Below, in pieces: positions 6,676 through 14,991 of a stretch of 64,000 nt of DNA (position 1 is the stretch's first letter; the number at the start of each line of letters is the position of its first letter). Origin of the DNA: DASVDE01 sp963740065 (GTDB lineage: Bacteria; Actinomycetota; Thermoleophilia; Solirubrobacterales; 70-9); the NCBI GenBank assembly GCA_963740065.1, contig CAVUCS010000001.1, positions 124,001-188,000 on the forward strand. Direction: 5' to 3'. The notes below the pieces were generated by a model, which did no database searches, was not told where the DNA came from, and saw only the letters and a list, made by a program, of their open reading frames with translations. The position numbers and the translations under genes were made by a program.

Positions 6676-7956
6676 ATGGCACGCGGCCTTTCGACAGTCG
6701 GGAGTACTGAAGAGGAAGTGCGAGAGTCGCTGCGTCGTGAGTGTCCCCAGCTAAAGATCTTGGCCTGTGAACCGATTGATCTAAGCGACATTCCGTTGCG
6801 ACGACCGGTGCCGGCGGATCATTGGGCTATCGCCTTCGAGGATCCGGAGCCGGAGAAGTTCGTTCAGGACGCAGATCCGATCAGCAAAGCCACCAACGAG
6901 GTGCGCCACTTATACGCATCGCTGGCGGCGAATCCCGAACAACTGCTGAGTGGAATCATCGAGGGTCCCTTTGATTGCCCGGCCTGCTCGAAAGCGGTAG
7001 ACCTCAAACTCCCCCCAGACCGAGCGCAACGAAGGATGGGACCACAGGCGAAGGTCCGTACGAAATGCCCTGAATGTGGACAGAAGCTGTTTCGCCGCCG
7101 AGGCGACCAGCGCGAGCATTGGCAACTCGATGTGGAGACGCCTATGCCCACAGTGGCCATGGAACCGATACCACCAGGGAAGGGACTGGGATCGAGGCGG
7201 GCCTGCATCTTCTGCGCGGCGGAAGACCGCAAAATCTCGAAGGAGCACCTATGGTCGAAATGGATGCGTCGTCACGTCGAAGGGTCAGACGGACCTGGTG
7301 GGCACTCCGGCCGAGTTCTCTCTACCAAGACTGGCCGGATCAAAAGCCAAGAGAAATGGCCGGTCGCTCCATTTGATCGTGAGGTTTCAGGTCCGTGCAA
7401 GCCATGTAACGAGGGATGGATGGGGGATCTGGAGAGCGAAGCTGCTTCCCTGCTGATTCCAATGCTCCATAACGAGGAGGTGGCTCTGCGACCAGAGGAG
7501 CAGCGCATCGTTGCCCGCTGGGCGACTCTAAAGCTGCTGGTGGCTCAAGAGGCTCATCCGAAGATGCAGCGATCGATCTCACATGATCGCTATCGCTCCT
7601 TCTACGCCGACCGCAGCCTTCCGATCGGCGCTCAGGTCTGGCTCGCCCGCTACAACGGGGAAGGGTCCTGGCCCACCGCTTATCAATACCGCGAGCTGTT
7701 CGTGTCGATGGAGGGCGCAGCTGAGCCCGCGAGGCCTAATGCATACCTAGCGGGATTCTCGATTGGCTACCTAGCTTTCCTCTACTGGGGTCACGAGATC
7801 AACCGTGGTCCGATGGCTGATATCTCACAGGTGGAATCGCACCTAACCCAAGTTTGGCCAGCGACGGGAGTGGCGAAATGGCCTCCTGCTGAACCGTTGA
7901 ATGCCGACGGTTTGCGCTTCGTACTGGACCACATCTCGGTTGAAGGCTGGGTTTAG
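6676..7956 (+). CDS. Zinc-ribbon plus HNH-type nuclease-like protein
   Basis: This 426-residue protein starts MARGLSTVGSTEEEV. Around residues 100-140 a zinc ribbon is formed by CPACSKAVDL and CPECGQKLF. A second cysteine set follows: ACIFCAAEDRKISKEHLWSKWMRRH and, some 60 residues later, CKPCNEGWMGDLE. That CxxC ... EH(L/I) ... CxxCN.GWM pattern marks a family of HNH-like proteins often left as hypothetical. The C-terminal half contains a short hydrophobic stretch (AYLAGFSIGYLAFLYWG), with no clear second domain. It is downstream of the smaller HNH gene in the same direction. Nuclease activity is likely from the motif but not proven; it may belong to the surrounding defence island. Confidence 0.65.
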   Translation: MARGLSTVGSTEEEVRESLRRECPQLKILACEPIDLSDIPLRRPVPADHWAIAFEDPEPEKFVQDADPISKATNEVRHLYASLAANPEQLLSGIIEGPFDCPACSKAVDLKLPPDRAQRRMGPQAKVRTKCPECGQKLFRRRGDQREHWQLDVETPMPTVAMEPIPPGKGLGSRRACIFCAAEDRKISKEHLWSKWMRRHVEGSDGPGGHSGRVLSTKTGRIKSQEKWPVAPFDREVSGPCKPCNEGWMGDLESEAASLLIPMLHNEEVALRPEEQRIVARWATLKLLVAQEAHPKMQRSISHDRYRSFYADRSLPIGAQVWLARYNGEGSWPTAYQYRELFVSMEGAAEPARPNAYLAGFSIGYLAFLYWGHEINRGPMADISQVESHLTQVWPATGVAKWPPAEPLNADGLRFVLDHISVEGWV

Positions 7957-8002
7957 TCGCAGGGCGTGAGAGTTGCCAGCCGCCCGGCCTCGATCCCGAT
8001 CT

Positions 8003-8025
8003 GATCCCTACAGCACTTGGGGATC
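8003..8025. terminator. Short hairpin between convergent genes
   Basis: GATCCC (8003-8008) pairs with GGGATC (8020-8025) around an 11-base loop, between the ends of the HNH-type gene and the RloB-like gene. It is short and lacks a U tract, so it is a weak bidirectional terminator candidate. Confidence 0.3.
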
Positions 8026-8043
8026 GGACAGGTCTCTCCGACC

Positions 8044-8667
8044 CTAGTTAAGAACCGGGGGCTCGCTGATTGAGTCCACGAGCCGCCAGATCCCGCTGCT
8101 GGGGCTGGCATGCGGCCGGGAGTCATCGCCGCGATGTTTGGTATCGAGCTTCTGCGCGCGGTCGCGGGCGATTTCGTAGCGCTCGTCGAGGGCTTCCAGC
8201 GCGGTGCGGGAGAGCGACTTGCCGCTTCTGAGGTGTCGCTTGGCCGATGACTGGGCTTGCGCTCGATCGAGGTAGGCGGTTTGGTCCTCGAAGTGGAGGA
8301 GGAACCACAGTTCCAAGCAGGGGCTGGAGATCGCCAGCTTGATCCCGTGATCCCGAGCCAGTGACATGGCCCGGTTCAGGTCTGGGTGTTCGTCGACGTC
8401 GAAGACGCACCAGACCTCGTCGTGGGCACGACCGCGACCGCGCTTTGCATCACGTTCATTGCGTCGCTTCGCGTCAATCGCGTGCTCGACGAGCTGCAGC
8501 GGCCCGCCGCGAAAGTCGGGGATCTCGACGTTGACGGTGCGCCGGTGACGTCGGCGATAGAAGTTCAGGTACTCCTCCTCGGTCACCTTGCCCTCGACGA
8601 AGACGAGCAGCTCGCGCCTGGCTGCGTCCGCCTTAACGCGGCGCTGCAGTTTTCGCGGTCGCGTCAC
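8044..8667 (-). CDS. RloB-family TOPRIM-like protein
   Basis: The 207-residue protein has the RloB layout: a basic N-terminus (MTRPRKLQRRVKADAARREL), the strand LLVFVEGKVTEEEYLNFYRR with the conserved glutamate, a middle WCVFDVDEHPDLNRA with the DxD of a TOPRIM-like metal site, and SSPCLELWFLLHFEDQT, a hallmark of the family. RloB partners are encoded beside an AAA15 ATPase, in AbiL-type abortive infection loci or in restriction islands. The start ATG overlaps the ATPase stop (ATGA), so the pair is one operon. Expected role: nuclease-like effector of the pair, by analogy. Confidence 0.8.
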   Translation of the reverse strand: MTRPRKLQRRVKADAARRELLVFVEGKVTEEEYLNFYRRRHRRTVNVEIPDFRGGPLQLVEHAIDAKRRNERDAKRGRGRAHDEVWCVFDVDEHPDLNRAMSLARDHGIKLAISSPCLELWFLLHFEDQTAYLDRAQAQSSAKRHLRSGKSLSRTALEALDERYEIARDRAQKLDTKHRGDDSRPHASPSSGIWRLVDSISEPPVLN

Positions 8668-9986
8668 TCTTCAGGGCCCGAGGCGATCGCTCCGACGATT
8701 CGCTCGAGTTGCCCGGCGGAGACGATCGGCGTCGCGCCGTAGCGGCCGGCCAGGTAGCGCCGGCCCACCGCCTCACCCTTGCGGGGGTCTAGATCGGTCA
8801 GCGGATAGAGGCGCGTGCCCCCGTTCTCGTCCTTCTCGGTGAACCAGATCTGGTCCCGCCCCAGGGTGTGTGAGCCGGAGTCGCCCATCAGCGTCACATC
8901 GTGGGAGTTGAAGATGAGCTGCGCGCGGCGGGGGTTGCTCTCCGGCGATTGGAACAGCCGGACCAGGATGTCGACGAGGGTGGGGTGGAGGCTCGCGTCC
9001 AGCTCGTCGGCGAGCAGGACGGATCCCTGCCGCAGGGCGTCGATGACGGGGCCGATCATGCCGAACCAAACCAGCGTGCCCATGGACTCGTCCATCGGGG
9101 GGAGCTCTACGTCTCCGCCGGCGGCCTGGTGCTTCAGCCGCACTTCGAAGTCCTCGAACTCGATCGGGTCCTCACCGCTCCCCGAGCCGGATCCCTCATC
9201 CTCGCCGCGAAGGATGCTCAGCGCTTCCATGATCCGCTCGCGCGTGGCGGGATCGATCTCTCGCCGAACGGCTCCAGTGATGCCGAGATCCGCCTCCCGC
9301 AGAAGACTCAAGACCTGTTCCCTTTGCTCGTCCTCGTCCAGCAGCTCAGCGGTGAATGCCTGCCGGACAGGGCGGCTCCCCACGTCGGCGAACAGCAGAT
9401 TGCGCATGAACCACTCGTACAGCGGCAGCAGGCCGGGGTGGTTGATCGCGGCGGCGGTTGAGAGATAGAGCGCGTTGGGACGCAGGAGCTCGAGCGTCGC
9501 GCGACTTTTGGCCTTCTCGGCGGCGCCGAGCTTGACCTCGTCGCCGTGGCGGTGGAAGAGGGCGGCCGGCCGCCCGTGCGGGTAGCTGTACGCCCATTCC
9601 TCCAGGACGCGCTCCGAGTCGATCCGGAAGCCGTACTCGTGGCGCACCTCGTTGAGGACGAGGTCGACCTCGTAGGTCGTCGGCGAGGCGCCGCCGTCGT
9701 CGGCGAGGAGAAACGGGCGAACGGGAATCCCTCCTCCGGGCCGGCCCTGGCGGAAGGAGGCGAGGACGTGGCGGCGCATGTCGTCCATGGCCTTGAGCAG
9801 GTTCGACTTGCCGGATGCGTTGGCGCCGAAGATGCCCGCGGCGGGCAGCACCCCGATCCGGCGGTCTTCATCGCGCCAGGGGATCTCCCGCACAACACCC
9901 TTGTCGGAGATGCGCGTGGCCAGCAGCGACAGCTCGATTCGCTCACGAAACGAGCGCGCGTTCTCGGCCCGAAACGCGAGCAGCAT
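8664..9986 (-). CDS. AAA15/21-type ATPase of an AbiL/RloAB-like defence pair
   Basis: From MLLAFRAENARSFRE, a typical start for this family, the 440-residue protein shows Walker A GIFGANASGKSN near residue 55, an inserted helical region, and a C-terminal signature SVLLADELDASLHP (Walker B plus D-loop) followed by LIFNSHDVTLM with the switch histidine. These are features of SMC/ABC-like AAA15 ATPases that pair with RloB or other nucleases in abortive infection. I chose the ATG at 9984-9986 rather than the one at 10019 because the family begins at this point. RloB follows with a 4-base overlap. Likely acts as the ATP-dependent sensor or regulator of the nuclease partner. Confidence 0.8.
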   Translation of the reverse strand: MLLAFRAENARSFRERIELSLLATRISDKGVVREIPWRDEDRRIGVLPAAGIFGANASGKSNLLKAMDDMRRHVLASFRQGRPGGGIPVRPFLLADDGGASPTTYEVDLVLNEVRHEYGFRIDSERVLEEWAYSYPHGRPAALFHRHGDEVKLGAAEKAKSRATLELLRPNALYLSTAAAINHPGLLPLYEWFMRNLLFADVGSRPVRQAFTAELLDEDEQREQVLSLLREADLGITGAVRREIDPATRERIMEALSILRGEDEGSGSGSGEDPIEFEDFEVRLKHQAAGGDVELPPMDESMGTLVWFGMIGPVIDALRQGSVLLADELDASLHPTLVDILVRLFQSPESNPRRAQLIFNSHDVTLMGDSGSHTLGRDQIWFTEKDENGGTRLYPLTDLDPRKGEAVGRRYLAGRYGATPIVSAGQLERIVGAIASGPEE

Positions 9987-10124
9987 CGAAGAACCATGAG
10001 TGACGACTGAGGGGGCCATCAGAGCCGCAGTATTGCAGAAAATTTGCAGAAAACTGGGTTAAACCGGCGTAACTGCTCTCGTGGACGGTCTCTGTCGAAT
10101 TCACAGAGCATGGCGCCCGGTTCT

Positions 10125-10197
10125 CTACCGGCCAGAAGCAAAAAGGATTGACTCAAGAGCAGGGGTTTCTGGACGTTCTACCGGTTAGAAGCAAAAG
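10125..10197 (+). repeat. Two short direct repeats upstream of the ATPase-RloB operon
   Basis: CTACCGGCCAGAAGCAAAA at 10125 recurs as CTACCGGTTAGAAGCAAAA at 10178, 53 bases apart. They lie 140-210 bases upstream of the ATPase gene. They could be an activator site pair or the scar of a small insertion; no gene is visible between 9987 and 10211. Confidence 0.4.
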
Positions 10198-10211
10198 TCC
10201 TGACCTGGGAG

Positions 10212-10260
10212 TCAGGCTGCGGGGAAGTGGATGGCCAGCGCGTGCGCGATGCGCGTCGTC
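10212..10260 (-). pseudogene. Remnant of a NERD-domain gene 3' end (copy 1)
   Basis: The minus strand encodes IETTRIAHALAIHFPAA and a stop at 10212-10214, closely matching the last residues of the intact NERD gene at 13979-14578 (KATRIAHELTTRFQAA). The similarity includes the bases just beyond the stop (GGAGTCAGG) and ends about 5 bases before repeat copy 1. Only the extreme C-terminus is left, so the gene is a deletion relic. Confidence 0.75.
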
Positions 10261-10264
10261 TCGA

Positions 10265-10314
10265 TCGGCTGAACCCTTTACCACCGAAAGTGTGGGTCAA
10301 ACGACCACTCGACC
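10265..10314 (+). repeat. 50-bp interspersed repeat, copy 1
   Basis: Matches the family TCGGCTGAAC-n-TTTACCACCG-n-TGTGGGTCAAACGACCACTCGACC, with GAAAGTG in place of the usual GGATGTG in the centre. Inner bases TTTACCAC and GTGGGTCAAA can fold back on each other with a bulge, and the ends TCG/CGA pair. It follows the first NERD remnant. Confidence 0.85.
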
Positions 10315-10320
10315 CCGGTT

Positions 10321-10591
10321 TCAGTCGAAGAGGGTGTCGACCGAGACTTCGACTCCGTCCCCTGCCTCACCGAGCAGGGTGCGGCGATGCTCTCCAGCGT
10401 CCCCGCCGCAACTCCTCGACCGCGATCGTTCCCGCCTCCCGCACGATCTCCCGGCGGTGACCGCGGCGGTTGCGCAGCGCCTGCGCCAGCGTGGCCAGGG
10501 CGAAGGTCGGTGTGAAGGCCTCCGAGGGGCGCAGCTCGTGGTTGAGGGCTCGGACCATTGCGGTGGCCAGCTTTTCCCGGCGTATTAGCAC
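10321..10591 (-). CDS. Small hypothetical protein, frameshifted near its end
   Basis: A start at 10589-10591 reads MLIRREKLATAMVRALNHEL, FALATLAQALRNRRGHRREIVREAG and AVEELRR; after two frame changes near 10390 the sequence continues LLGEAGDGVEVSVDTLFD with a stop at 10321-10323, about 88 residues. It is helical, charged and has no recognisable domain. Its end touches repeat copy 1. It is divergent from the ATPase gene at 10664. Confidence 0.35.
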
Positions 10592-10663
10592 GATTCCGAG
10601 TTAGCAGGAGCAACTTTCCGAGTTAGCCGATACCATTCTCCGGATCAGCCGGAGGATCGACAG

Positions 10664-11899
10664 ATGAAGCTCGTCGACCGAGCGCTTGAGGCCACCGTGG
10701 TGGAGGCGATGGCAAGCGCGCGGGTGGTGGCGTTGCTTGGCCCGCGCCAGGCGGGCAAGAGCACCCTGGCGCGAATGCTCGCTGAGGGCCCTCTGCCCTC
10801 CGACTATCTGACGCTTGACGACGAGACGGTGCGAGGGCTGGCCGGGAGTGATCCGGCCGGCTTCCTCGCCGGGCTCACTCAGCGGACGGTGATAGATGAG
10901 GTCCAGCGTGTTCCGGAGCTTCTCCTCGCGATCAAGGCTCGGGTCGACCGAGACAACTCGCCGGGGCAGTTTCTCCTCACCGGCTCGGCCAATCTCCGGC
11001 GCATTCCTACTGTGGCGGATGCCTTGCCGGGCCGGGTTGACTATCTGACCCTCTGGCCGTTCACCCAGGGGGAGATCGGCGGGCGACCCGAGGATTTTCT
11101 CGCCGGGCTCTTTCAAGGGGAGGCGCCGATGATCTCCGACGCGCCCGTGGGCCGCGGCGAGTACGCGGAGGCGCTTCTCGCGGGGGGCTTCCCCGAGGCC
11201 GTTGCCCGCGGACCGCGGGCTCGGACGAGGTTCTTCCAAAGCTACGTAGCTTCGATTGTCGATCGCGACGTCGCCGATGTTTCGCGGGCCCAGGATCCGG
11301 CCGCTGTGGGGGCTCTTCTGCGCCTTGTGGCAGCCAGGTCCGGATCCTTGGCTCGCTACGACGCTCTGGCGCGCGATGCGGGAATCGACGGAAAGACGGC
11401 GAAGGCTTACCTCGACATCCTCGAGCGGCTGTTCCTGGTGCGCATCCGCAGGCCCTGGCACGTGAACCTGGGTAGACGGCAGGTCAAAGCCCCCAAGCAC
11501 TACATCGCCGACCCTGGCTTGCTGGCCTCGCTGATCGGCGTCGACGCCCGGCGTCTGCGCGAGGATGACGGCGTTGCGGGGGCGCTGTTCGAGACGTTCG
11601 TCGCTACAGAGCTCGAGCGCCAGGCTTCGTTCTCACCTGAATCGCTGACCTTCTGGCATTACCGGGAGGGGGAGCGCGAGGTCGACGTCATCGTCGAGCG
11701 TCCCTCCGGGGAGGTGGCCGGCTTGGAGGTCAAGGCGAGCGCTACCGTCCAACCGCGCGACTTCGCCGGGCTGAAGCACCTGCGCGAGCGAATCGGAGAT
11801 CGGCTGACCGCCGGCGTTGTGCTCTACGCCGGCGAGCGGACATTGCCATTTGGGGAGAGACTCTGGGCGGTACCGCTGCAGGGCATGTGGCGGGGGTGA
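10664..11899 (+). CDS. AAA_14/DUF4143-type ATP-binding protein
   Basis: A 411-residue protein with Walker A ALLGPRQAGKST near residues 23-34, Walker B-like TVIDEVQRVPELL near residue 79, and the AAA_14 signature LLTGSANLRRIP. The C-terminal half is DUF4143: PKHYIADPGLLASL, ALFETFVATEL, FWHYREGEREVDVIVE and VAGLEVKASATV, which also resembles a PD-(D/E)xK-like core (DVIVE...EVKAS). Such proteins are widespread stand-alone AAA ATPases of unknown role, often in accessory regions beside toxin-antitoxin genes. ATG with no close neighbour upstream. About 130 bases without a gene follow (11900-12031); the end of that stretch is AT-rich and probably carries the promoter of the next operon. Confidence 0.8.
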   Translation: MKLVDRALEATVVEAMASARVVALLGPRQAGKSTLARMLAEGPLPSDYLTLDDETVRGLAGSDPAGFLAGLTQRTVIDEVQRVPELLLAIKARVDRDNSPGQFLLTGSANLRRIPTVADALPGRVDYLTLWPFTQGEIGGRPEDFLAGLFQGEAPMISDAPVGRGEYAEALLAGGFPEAVARGPRARTRFFQSYVASIVDRDVADVSRAQDPAAVGALLRLVAARSGSLARYDALARDAGIDGKTAKAYLDILERLFLVRIRRPWHVNLGRRQVKAPKHYIADPGLLASLIGVDARRLREDDGVAGALFETFVATELERQASFSPESLTFWHYREGEREVDVIVERPSGEVAGLEVKASATVQPRDFAGLKHLRERIGDRLTAGVVLYAGERTLPFGERLWAVPLQGMWRG

Positions 11900-12031
11900 G
11901 CGCAACTCTCCCTGGCCGGCCGCTGCCTCAGTCGTCGCTGACCAACGGCATTCGGTCTACCGCCCGCAAGCTGCCATTCACTTCTCGTAAATGCAGTATT
12001 CCGTTGACAGCGGAAGTAAGATAATTACGGA

Positions 12032-13141
12032 ATGATTCAATCAGCAGCCAAGGGCCAAGCTGCGCCGAGGACCGAGCGCGAGGTCATCGACTGCGCTGCG
12101 AGCGCCATCCGGAACCGCTTGCCGGATGGCTGGGGCTTCGAAGTCTTGCTTGAGGCTGCGTCGGCCGGTGGGCAGCGAGTCGATGCGGTCTTTCAGATCG
12201 AAGCGCCGGATCAGCAGTCGGTGAGTGTCTTCGTCGAGGCGAAGAACGCGGTCCAGGCGCGTGACGTCCCCGGGCTCGGCCGCCGGCTGCGGGGCTTCGC
12301 CGAGGGCGCGTCTTCGCCGCCTTCTCCCTACGGGCTGGTGGCCTCGCGCTACCTGAGCGCTCCTGTGCGGGAGCGCCTGCGCGAGGAGGGCTTGAACTAC
12401 GCCGACGCCACCGGGAATCTGTTCCTCTCGCTGGAGAAGCCGGCCCTCTTTCTGCGCGACGCGGGGGCCGCGAGCGACCCGTGGCGTGGGCCGGGCCGCC
12501 CCCGTGACAGCTTCCGCGGGCAGAGCGCTGCCCGCGTCATCCGGGCTCTGGTCGACTTCTCGCCGCCGATGTCGGTGCCGCGATTGATCGAGCGCAGCGG
12601 CGCCTCCACCGGCGCCGTCTACCGGGTGGTTGACTTCCTCGAGCGCCAGGATCTGCTGGAGCGCGAGCCGCGCAAGCCGATAACCCGCGTCGAGTGGCGG
12701 CAGATTCTCGAGCGGTGGAGCCGGGACTACGAGCTGAATCTGGGAGAGGCGGAGGCGCGGCTGCTGGCGCCGAGGGGGATCGCCTCGGTCCGAGAGCGAC
12801 TGGGCGAGGTCAGCGACATCGACTACGTGCTGACGGGCTCGAGCGCCGCCGCCTATTTCGAGGAGTACGCCCAGGCGCGGCTGGCGATGCTCTACACGGA
12901 TGAGCCCGATCGCCTCGCCGAGCGGCTGGACCTGCGGCCGGTCGAGACCGGCGCGAACGTGCTGGTGGTGCGGCCGCGGGGCGAGGTCGTCTACGAGAGG
13001 GCGCAGGAGCGCGACGGGGTGCGAGTAGCCGCTCCCAGCCAGATAGCGGTCGATCTCCTCAGCGGCCCCGGCCGGGAACCGGCGGAAGCGCAGGCCCTGC
13101 TCGATTGGATGGAGCGCAATGAGTCGGCCTGGCGACGCTGA
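12032..13141 (+). CDS. AbiEi-like regulator/antitoxin with nuclease-like N-terminus
   Basis: The 369-residue protein begins MIQSAAKGQAAPRTEREV. Residues 40-75 (RVDAVFQIEAPDQQ, VSVFVEAKNAVQARDVP) resemble a PD-(D/E)xK restriction-type core (D...ExK). A winged helix follows near residues 165-215 (SAARVIRALVDFSPPMSVPRLIERSGASTGAVYRVVDFLE). The remaining part carries the strands expected of an AbiEi C-terminal domain (VLTGSSAAAYFEEYA, PSQIAVDLLSGPGREPAEA). The next gene overlaps by 23 bases and encodes the AbiEii-type nucleotidyltransferase, supporting a type IV toxin-antitoxin pair in which this protein represses the operon and counteracts the toxin. Confidence 0.65.
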   Translation: MIQSAAKGQAAPRTEREVIDCAASAIRNRLPDGWGFEVLLEAASAGGQRVDAVFQIEAPDQQSVSVFVEAKNAVQARDVPGLGRRLRGFAEGASSPPSPYGLVASRYLSAPVRERLREEGLNYADATGNLFLSLEKPALFLRDAGAASDPWRGPGRPRDSFRGQSAARVIRALVDFSPPMSVPRLIERSGASTGAVYRVVDFLERQDLLEREPRKPITRVEWRQILERWSRDYELNLGEAEARLLAPRGIASVRERLGEVSDIDYVLTGSSAAAYFEEYAQARLAMLYTDEPDRLAERLDLRPVETGANVLVVRPRGEVVYERAQERDGVRVAAPSQIAVDLLSGPGREPAEAQALLDWMERNESAWRR

Positions 13142-13949
13142 TCTGGCGACCCGCACGCGGGGGGCGCTGCTCGACGCGCTGGAAGCCCTGGAAGGGCAGC
13201 GTGACGCGCTCGTGGTCATCGGCGCGCAGGCGCTCTACATGCATGCGGGGGAGGCTGATGTCGCGATAGCGGCGGAGACCAAGGACGCGGACATCGGGGT
13301 CAACGCCCGTCTCCTGCGGGACGACCCAAGGCTCGAAGAGGCTCTTCAGCGTGCTGGATTCCACCGGGACCTGGAGCATCCGCAGCCCGGCGGGTGGATA
13401 AGCGCAGATGGAATCCCGGTCGACCTGATGATCCCCGCCGCGATGGCGGGGCCGGGAGCGGCGGGGCGTCGGGGCGTGCGGATCCCACCCCACGCGAACA
13501 GCTCGATGCGACAGGCGAGAGGGCTCGAAGCGGCGGTCGTGGACAACGAGCCGAAGGAGATTCGCTCGCTCCAGACCAGTGATGCCCGCAGCTACACCGT
13601 CCGAGTTGCCGGCCCGGGCGCGCTTCTCGTCGCCAAGCTGCACAAGATCGGCGAGCGCGACGAGGACGGCGGCGATCGCCTCGTGGACAAGGATGCCCAC
13701 GACGTCTACCGGCTCCTGGTCGCGATCGACACGGCGGAGCTGGTCGAGGTGGTCAGCAGTCTCCGGCAGGACGCTTTCGCTGGATCGGCCACGGATGAGG
13801 CGCTCGGTTACCTGGACGATCTATTCGCCGCCGGCCCGAAGGCGATCGGATCGGCGATGGCTGGACGAGCGGAGCTGGGCGTGGGCGAACCCGCGGTGGT
13901 CGCCGCCGCAGTCGCCGCTCTCTCCGGTGACCTCCTGAGGGCGATCTAA
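13119..13949 (+). CDS. AbiEii-like nucleotidyltransferase
   Basis: The 276-residue protein starts MSRPGDADLATRTRGALL. Near residues 30-65 it has VVIGAQALYMHAGEADVAI and ETKDADIGV, the GxxAL/M and TKDxD pattern of the AbiEii/DUF1814 nucleotidyltransferase family, and later VDLMIPAAM supplies a further acidic position. The segment GALLVAKLHKIGERD followed by KDAHDVYRLL is also typical of the family. AbiEii toxins modify tRNA by adding nucleotides. The start lies inside the preceding AbiEi-like gene, so translation is coupled. It converges with the NERD gene 30 bases downstream. Confidence 0.7.
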   Translation: MSRPGDADLATRTRGALLDALEALEGQRDALVVIGAQALYMHAGEADVAIAAETKDADIGVNARLLRDDPRLEEALQRAGFHRDLEHPQPGGWISADGIPVDLMIPAAMAGPGAAGRRGVRIPPHANSSMRQARGLEAAVVDNEPKEIRSLQTSDARSYTVRVAGPGALLVAKLHKIGERDEDGGDRLVDKDAHDVYRLLVAIDTAELVEVVSSLRQDAFAGSATDEALGYLDDLFAAGPKAIGSAMAGRAELGVGEPAVVAAAVAALSGDLLRAI

Positions 13950-13978
13950 ATCGGTCGATCGAGGTTCGGATGTTGGAG

Positions 13979-14578
13979 TCAGGCCGCCTGGAAGCGGGTG
14001 GTCAGCTCGTGCGCGATGCGCGTTGCTTTGGCCTCGTCCAGCGGGCCGGGTCGGTTGAGACTCTTGGCTAGTTTGCGCGGGTAGAAGAGGGCGTAGCCGT
14101 CGATGCTGAGGGTGCGCAGCCAGGGGAGATCGCTGGCGGCGAGCGGGCCCGCGGGGTTGATGAAGCAGAAGCAGCCGTGGACGGGCGTATCGGGGGCGAT
14201 CTCCGCCAACGTCGCCCGCACGGCGTCGACCTGCCGCGCGAGGCTCTCGACGAGCTTGGCCTGGTTGCGGCCGGCGATGATCAGCTTGGGCTTGCCGAAC
14301 AGGGGCTTGCGCACTTCGATCTTGCCTCTGTAGCGCTTGGCGTCGATCACATGGACACCGGAGGGGGCGACGGCCAGGTGGTCGATATTCGCCCGGCTGC
14401 TGGGCATACGCCGGTCGTGCAGGACCACCACATCGGGACAGCGGCGCGCCAACGATGCGGCGAGCGCCTCTTCCCCCGCGGCGCCAGTCTCCCAAGACCG
14501 GCTGGACTTCCTGCGCTCACCCTCTCGCCGCGCGCTGGCGCCGGGCGTGCCGGGATCGAAGTCAGGTCCGTCACCCAT
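13979..14578 (-). CDS. NERD-domain nuclease-related protein
   Basis: A 199-residue protein from the ATG at 14576-14578 has the NERD core: TGAAGEEALAASLARRCPDVVVLHDRRMP, NIDHLAVAPSGVHVIDAKRYRGKIEV. The IDHL...VIDAKRY motif supplies the D...D-x-K residues of a PD-(D/E)xK-like nuclease fold. The C-terminus FYPRKLAKSLNRPGPLDEA...TTRFQAA is helical. It is the last gene of a minus-strand operon RHH-PIN-NERD, two bases after the PIN gene. Two truncated relatives of its 3' end occur at 10212-10260 and 17398-17520, each beside the 50-bp repeat, so this gene family has been copied and deleted locally. NERD proteins are linked to DNA processing and plasmid or defence functions. Confidence 0.8.
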   Translation of the reverse strand: MGDGPDFDPGTPGASARREGERRKSSRSWETGAAGEEALAASLARRCPDVVVLHDRRMPSSRANIDHLAVAPSGVHVIDAKRYRGKIEVRKPLFGKPKLIIAGRNQAKLVESLARQVDAVRATLAEIAPDTPVHGCFCFINPAGPLAASDLPWLRTLSIDGYALFYPRKLAKSLNRPGPLDEAKATRIAHELTTRFQAA

Positions 14579-14580
14579 CT

Positions 14581-14991
14581 TCACCCCGGCAGAAGCTCGA
14601 AGCTCTGGCGGCCGCCGAGGCGGTATATCCCGAAGTCGCTGTCGAGGGTGAAGATGCGCTTCAGGCCGCGCTCCTCGGCGAGGGCGACGAGGGTTGCGTC
14701 GGCGAGGTCCATCGGCCGGTCGGCGTAGCGCTCCATGAGGTCGGCGATCCTCTTGGCGGACTCCGGGGGGTTGGCCGCCACCTCGAGGTCGCCGTTGAGG
14801 ACGAGCTTCCAGAGCGCAGCCTGCGCCTCCCATGCGCCCGCGCGGGCCACCAGGTACATGGCTTCCGTGAAGGCGGGCCAGGTCGTGAGCAAGGGGAATC
14901 GCAGAGAGGGGAGGGCGGTGACGCAGCGCTCGTGGTCGGGCTCGCCGGCGTCGATCAGGGCCACAAGCGGCCCGGCGTCGACGAGGGTCAT
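14581..14991 (-). CDS. PIN-domain toxin (VapC-like)
   Basis: The 136-residue protein has the PIN ribonuclease layout: an N-terminal strand with the first acidic residue (MTLVDAGPLVALIDAGEPDHE), a middle glutamate (TTWPAFTEAMYLV), and the C-terminal acidic cluster (MDLADATLVALAEERGL followed by TLDSDFGIYR). VapC-type toxins cleave tRNA or rRNA. The upstream 81-residue RHH protein overlaps its start by 4 bases and is the cognate antitoxin. The NERD gene follows two bases later, an unusual third member for a VapBC operon. Confidence 0.85.
   Translation of the reverse strand: MTLVDAGPLVALIDAGEPDHERCVTALPSLRFPLLTTWPAFTEAMYLVARAGAWEAQAALWKLVLNGDLEVAANPPESAKRIADLMERYADRPMDLADATLVALAEERGLKRIFTLDSDFGIYRLGGRQSFELLPG

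Noticed and set aside
12041..13219. Long antisense frames over GC-rich genes (for example opposite the AbiEi-like, rlmN, MFS and FtsH genes)
   Set aside because: They are Arg/Ala/Gly-rich shadow frames without motifs, ribosome-binding sites or family features, as expected in high-GC DNA.
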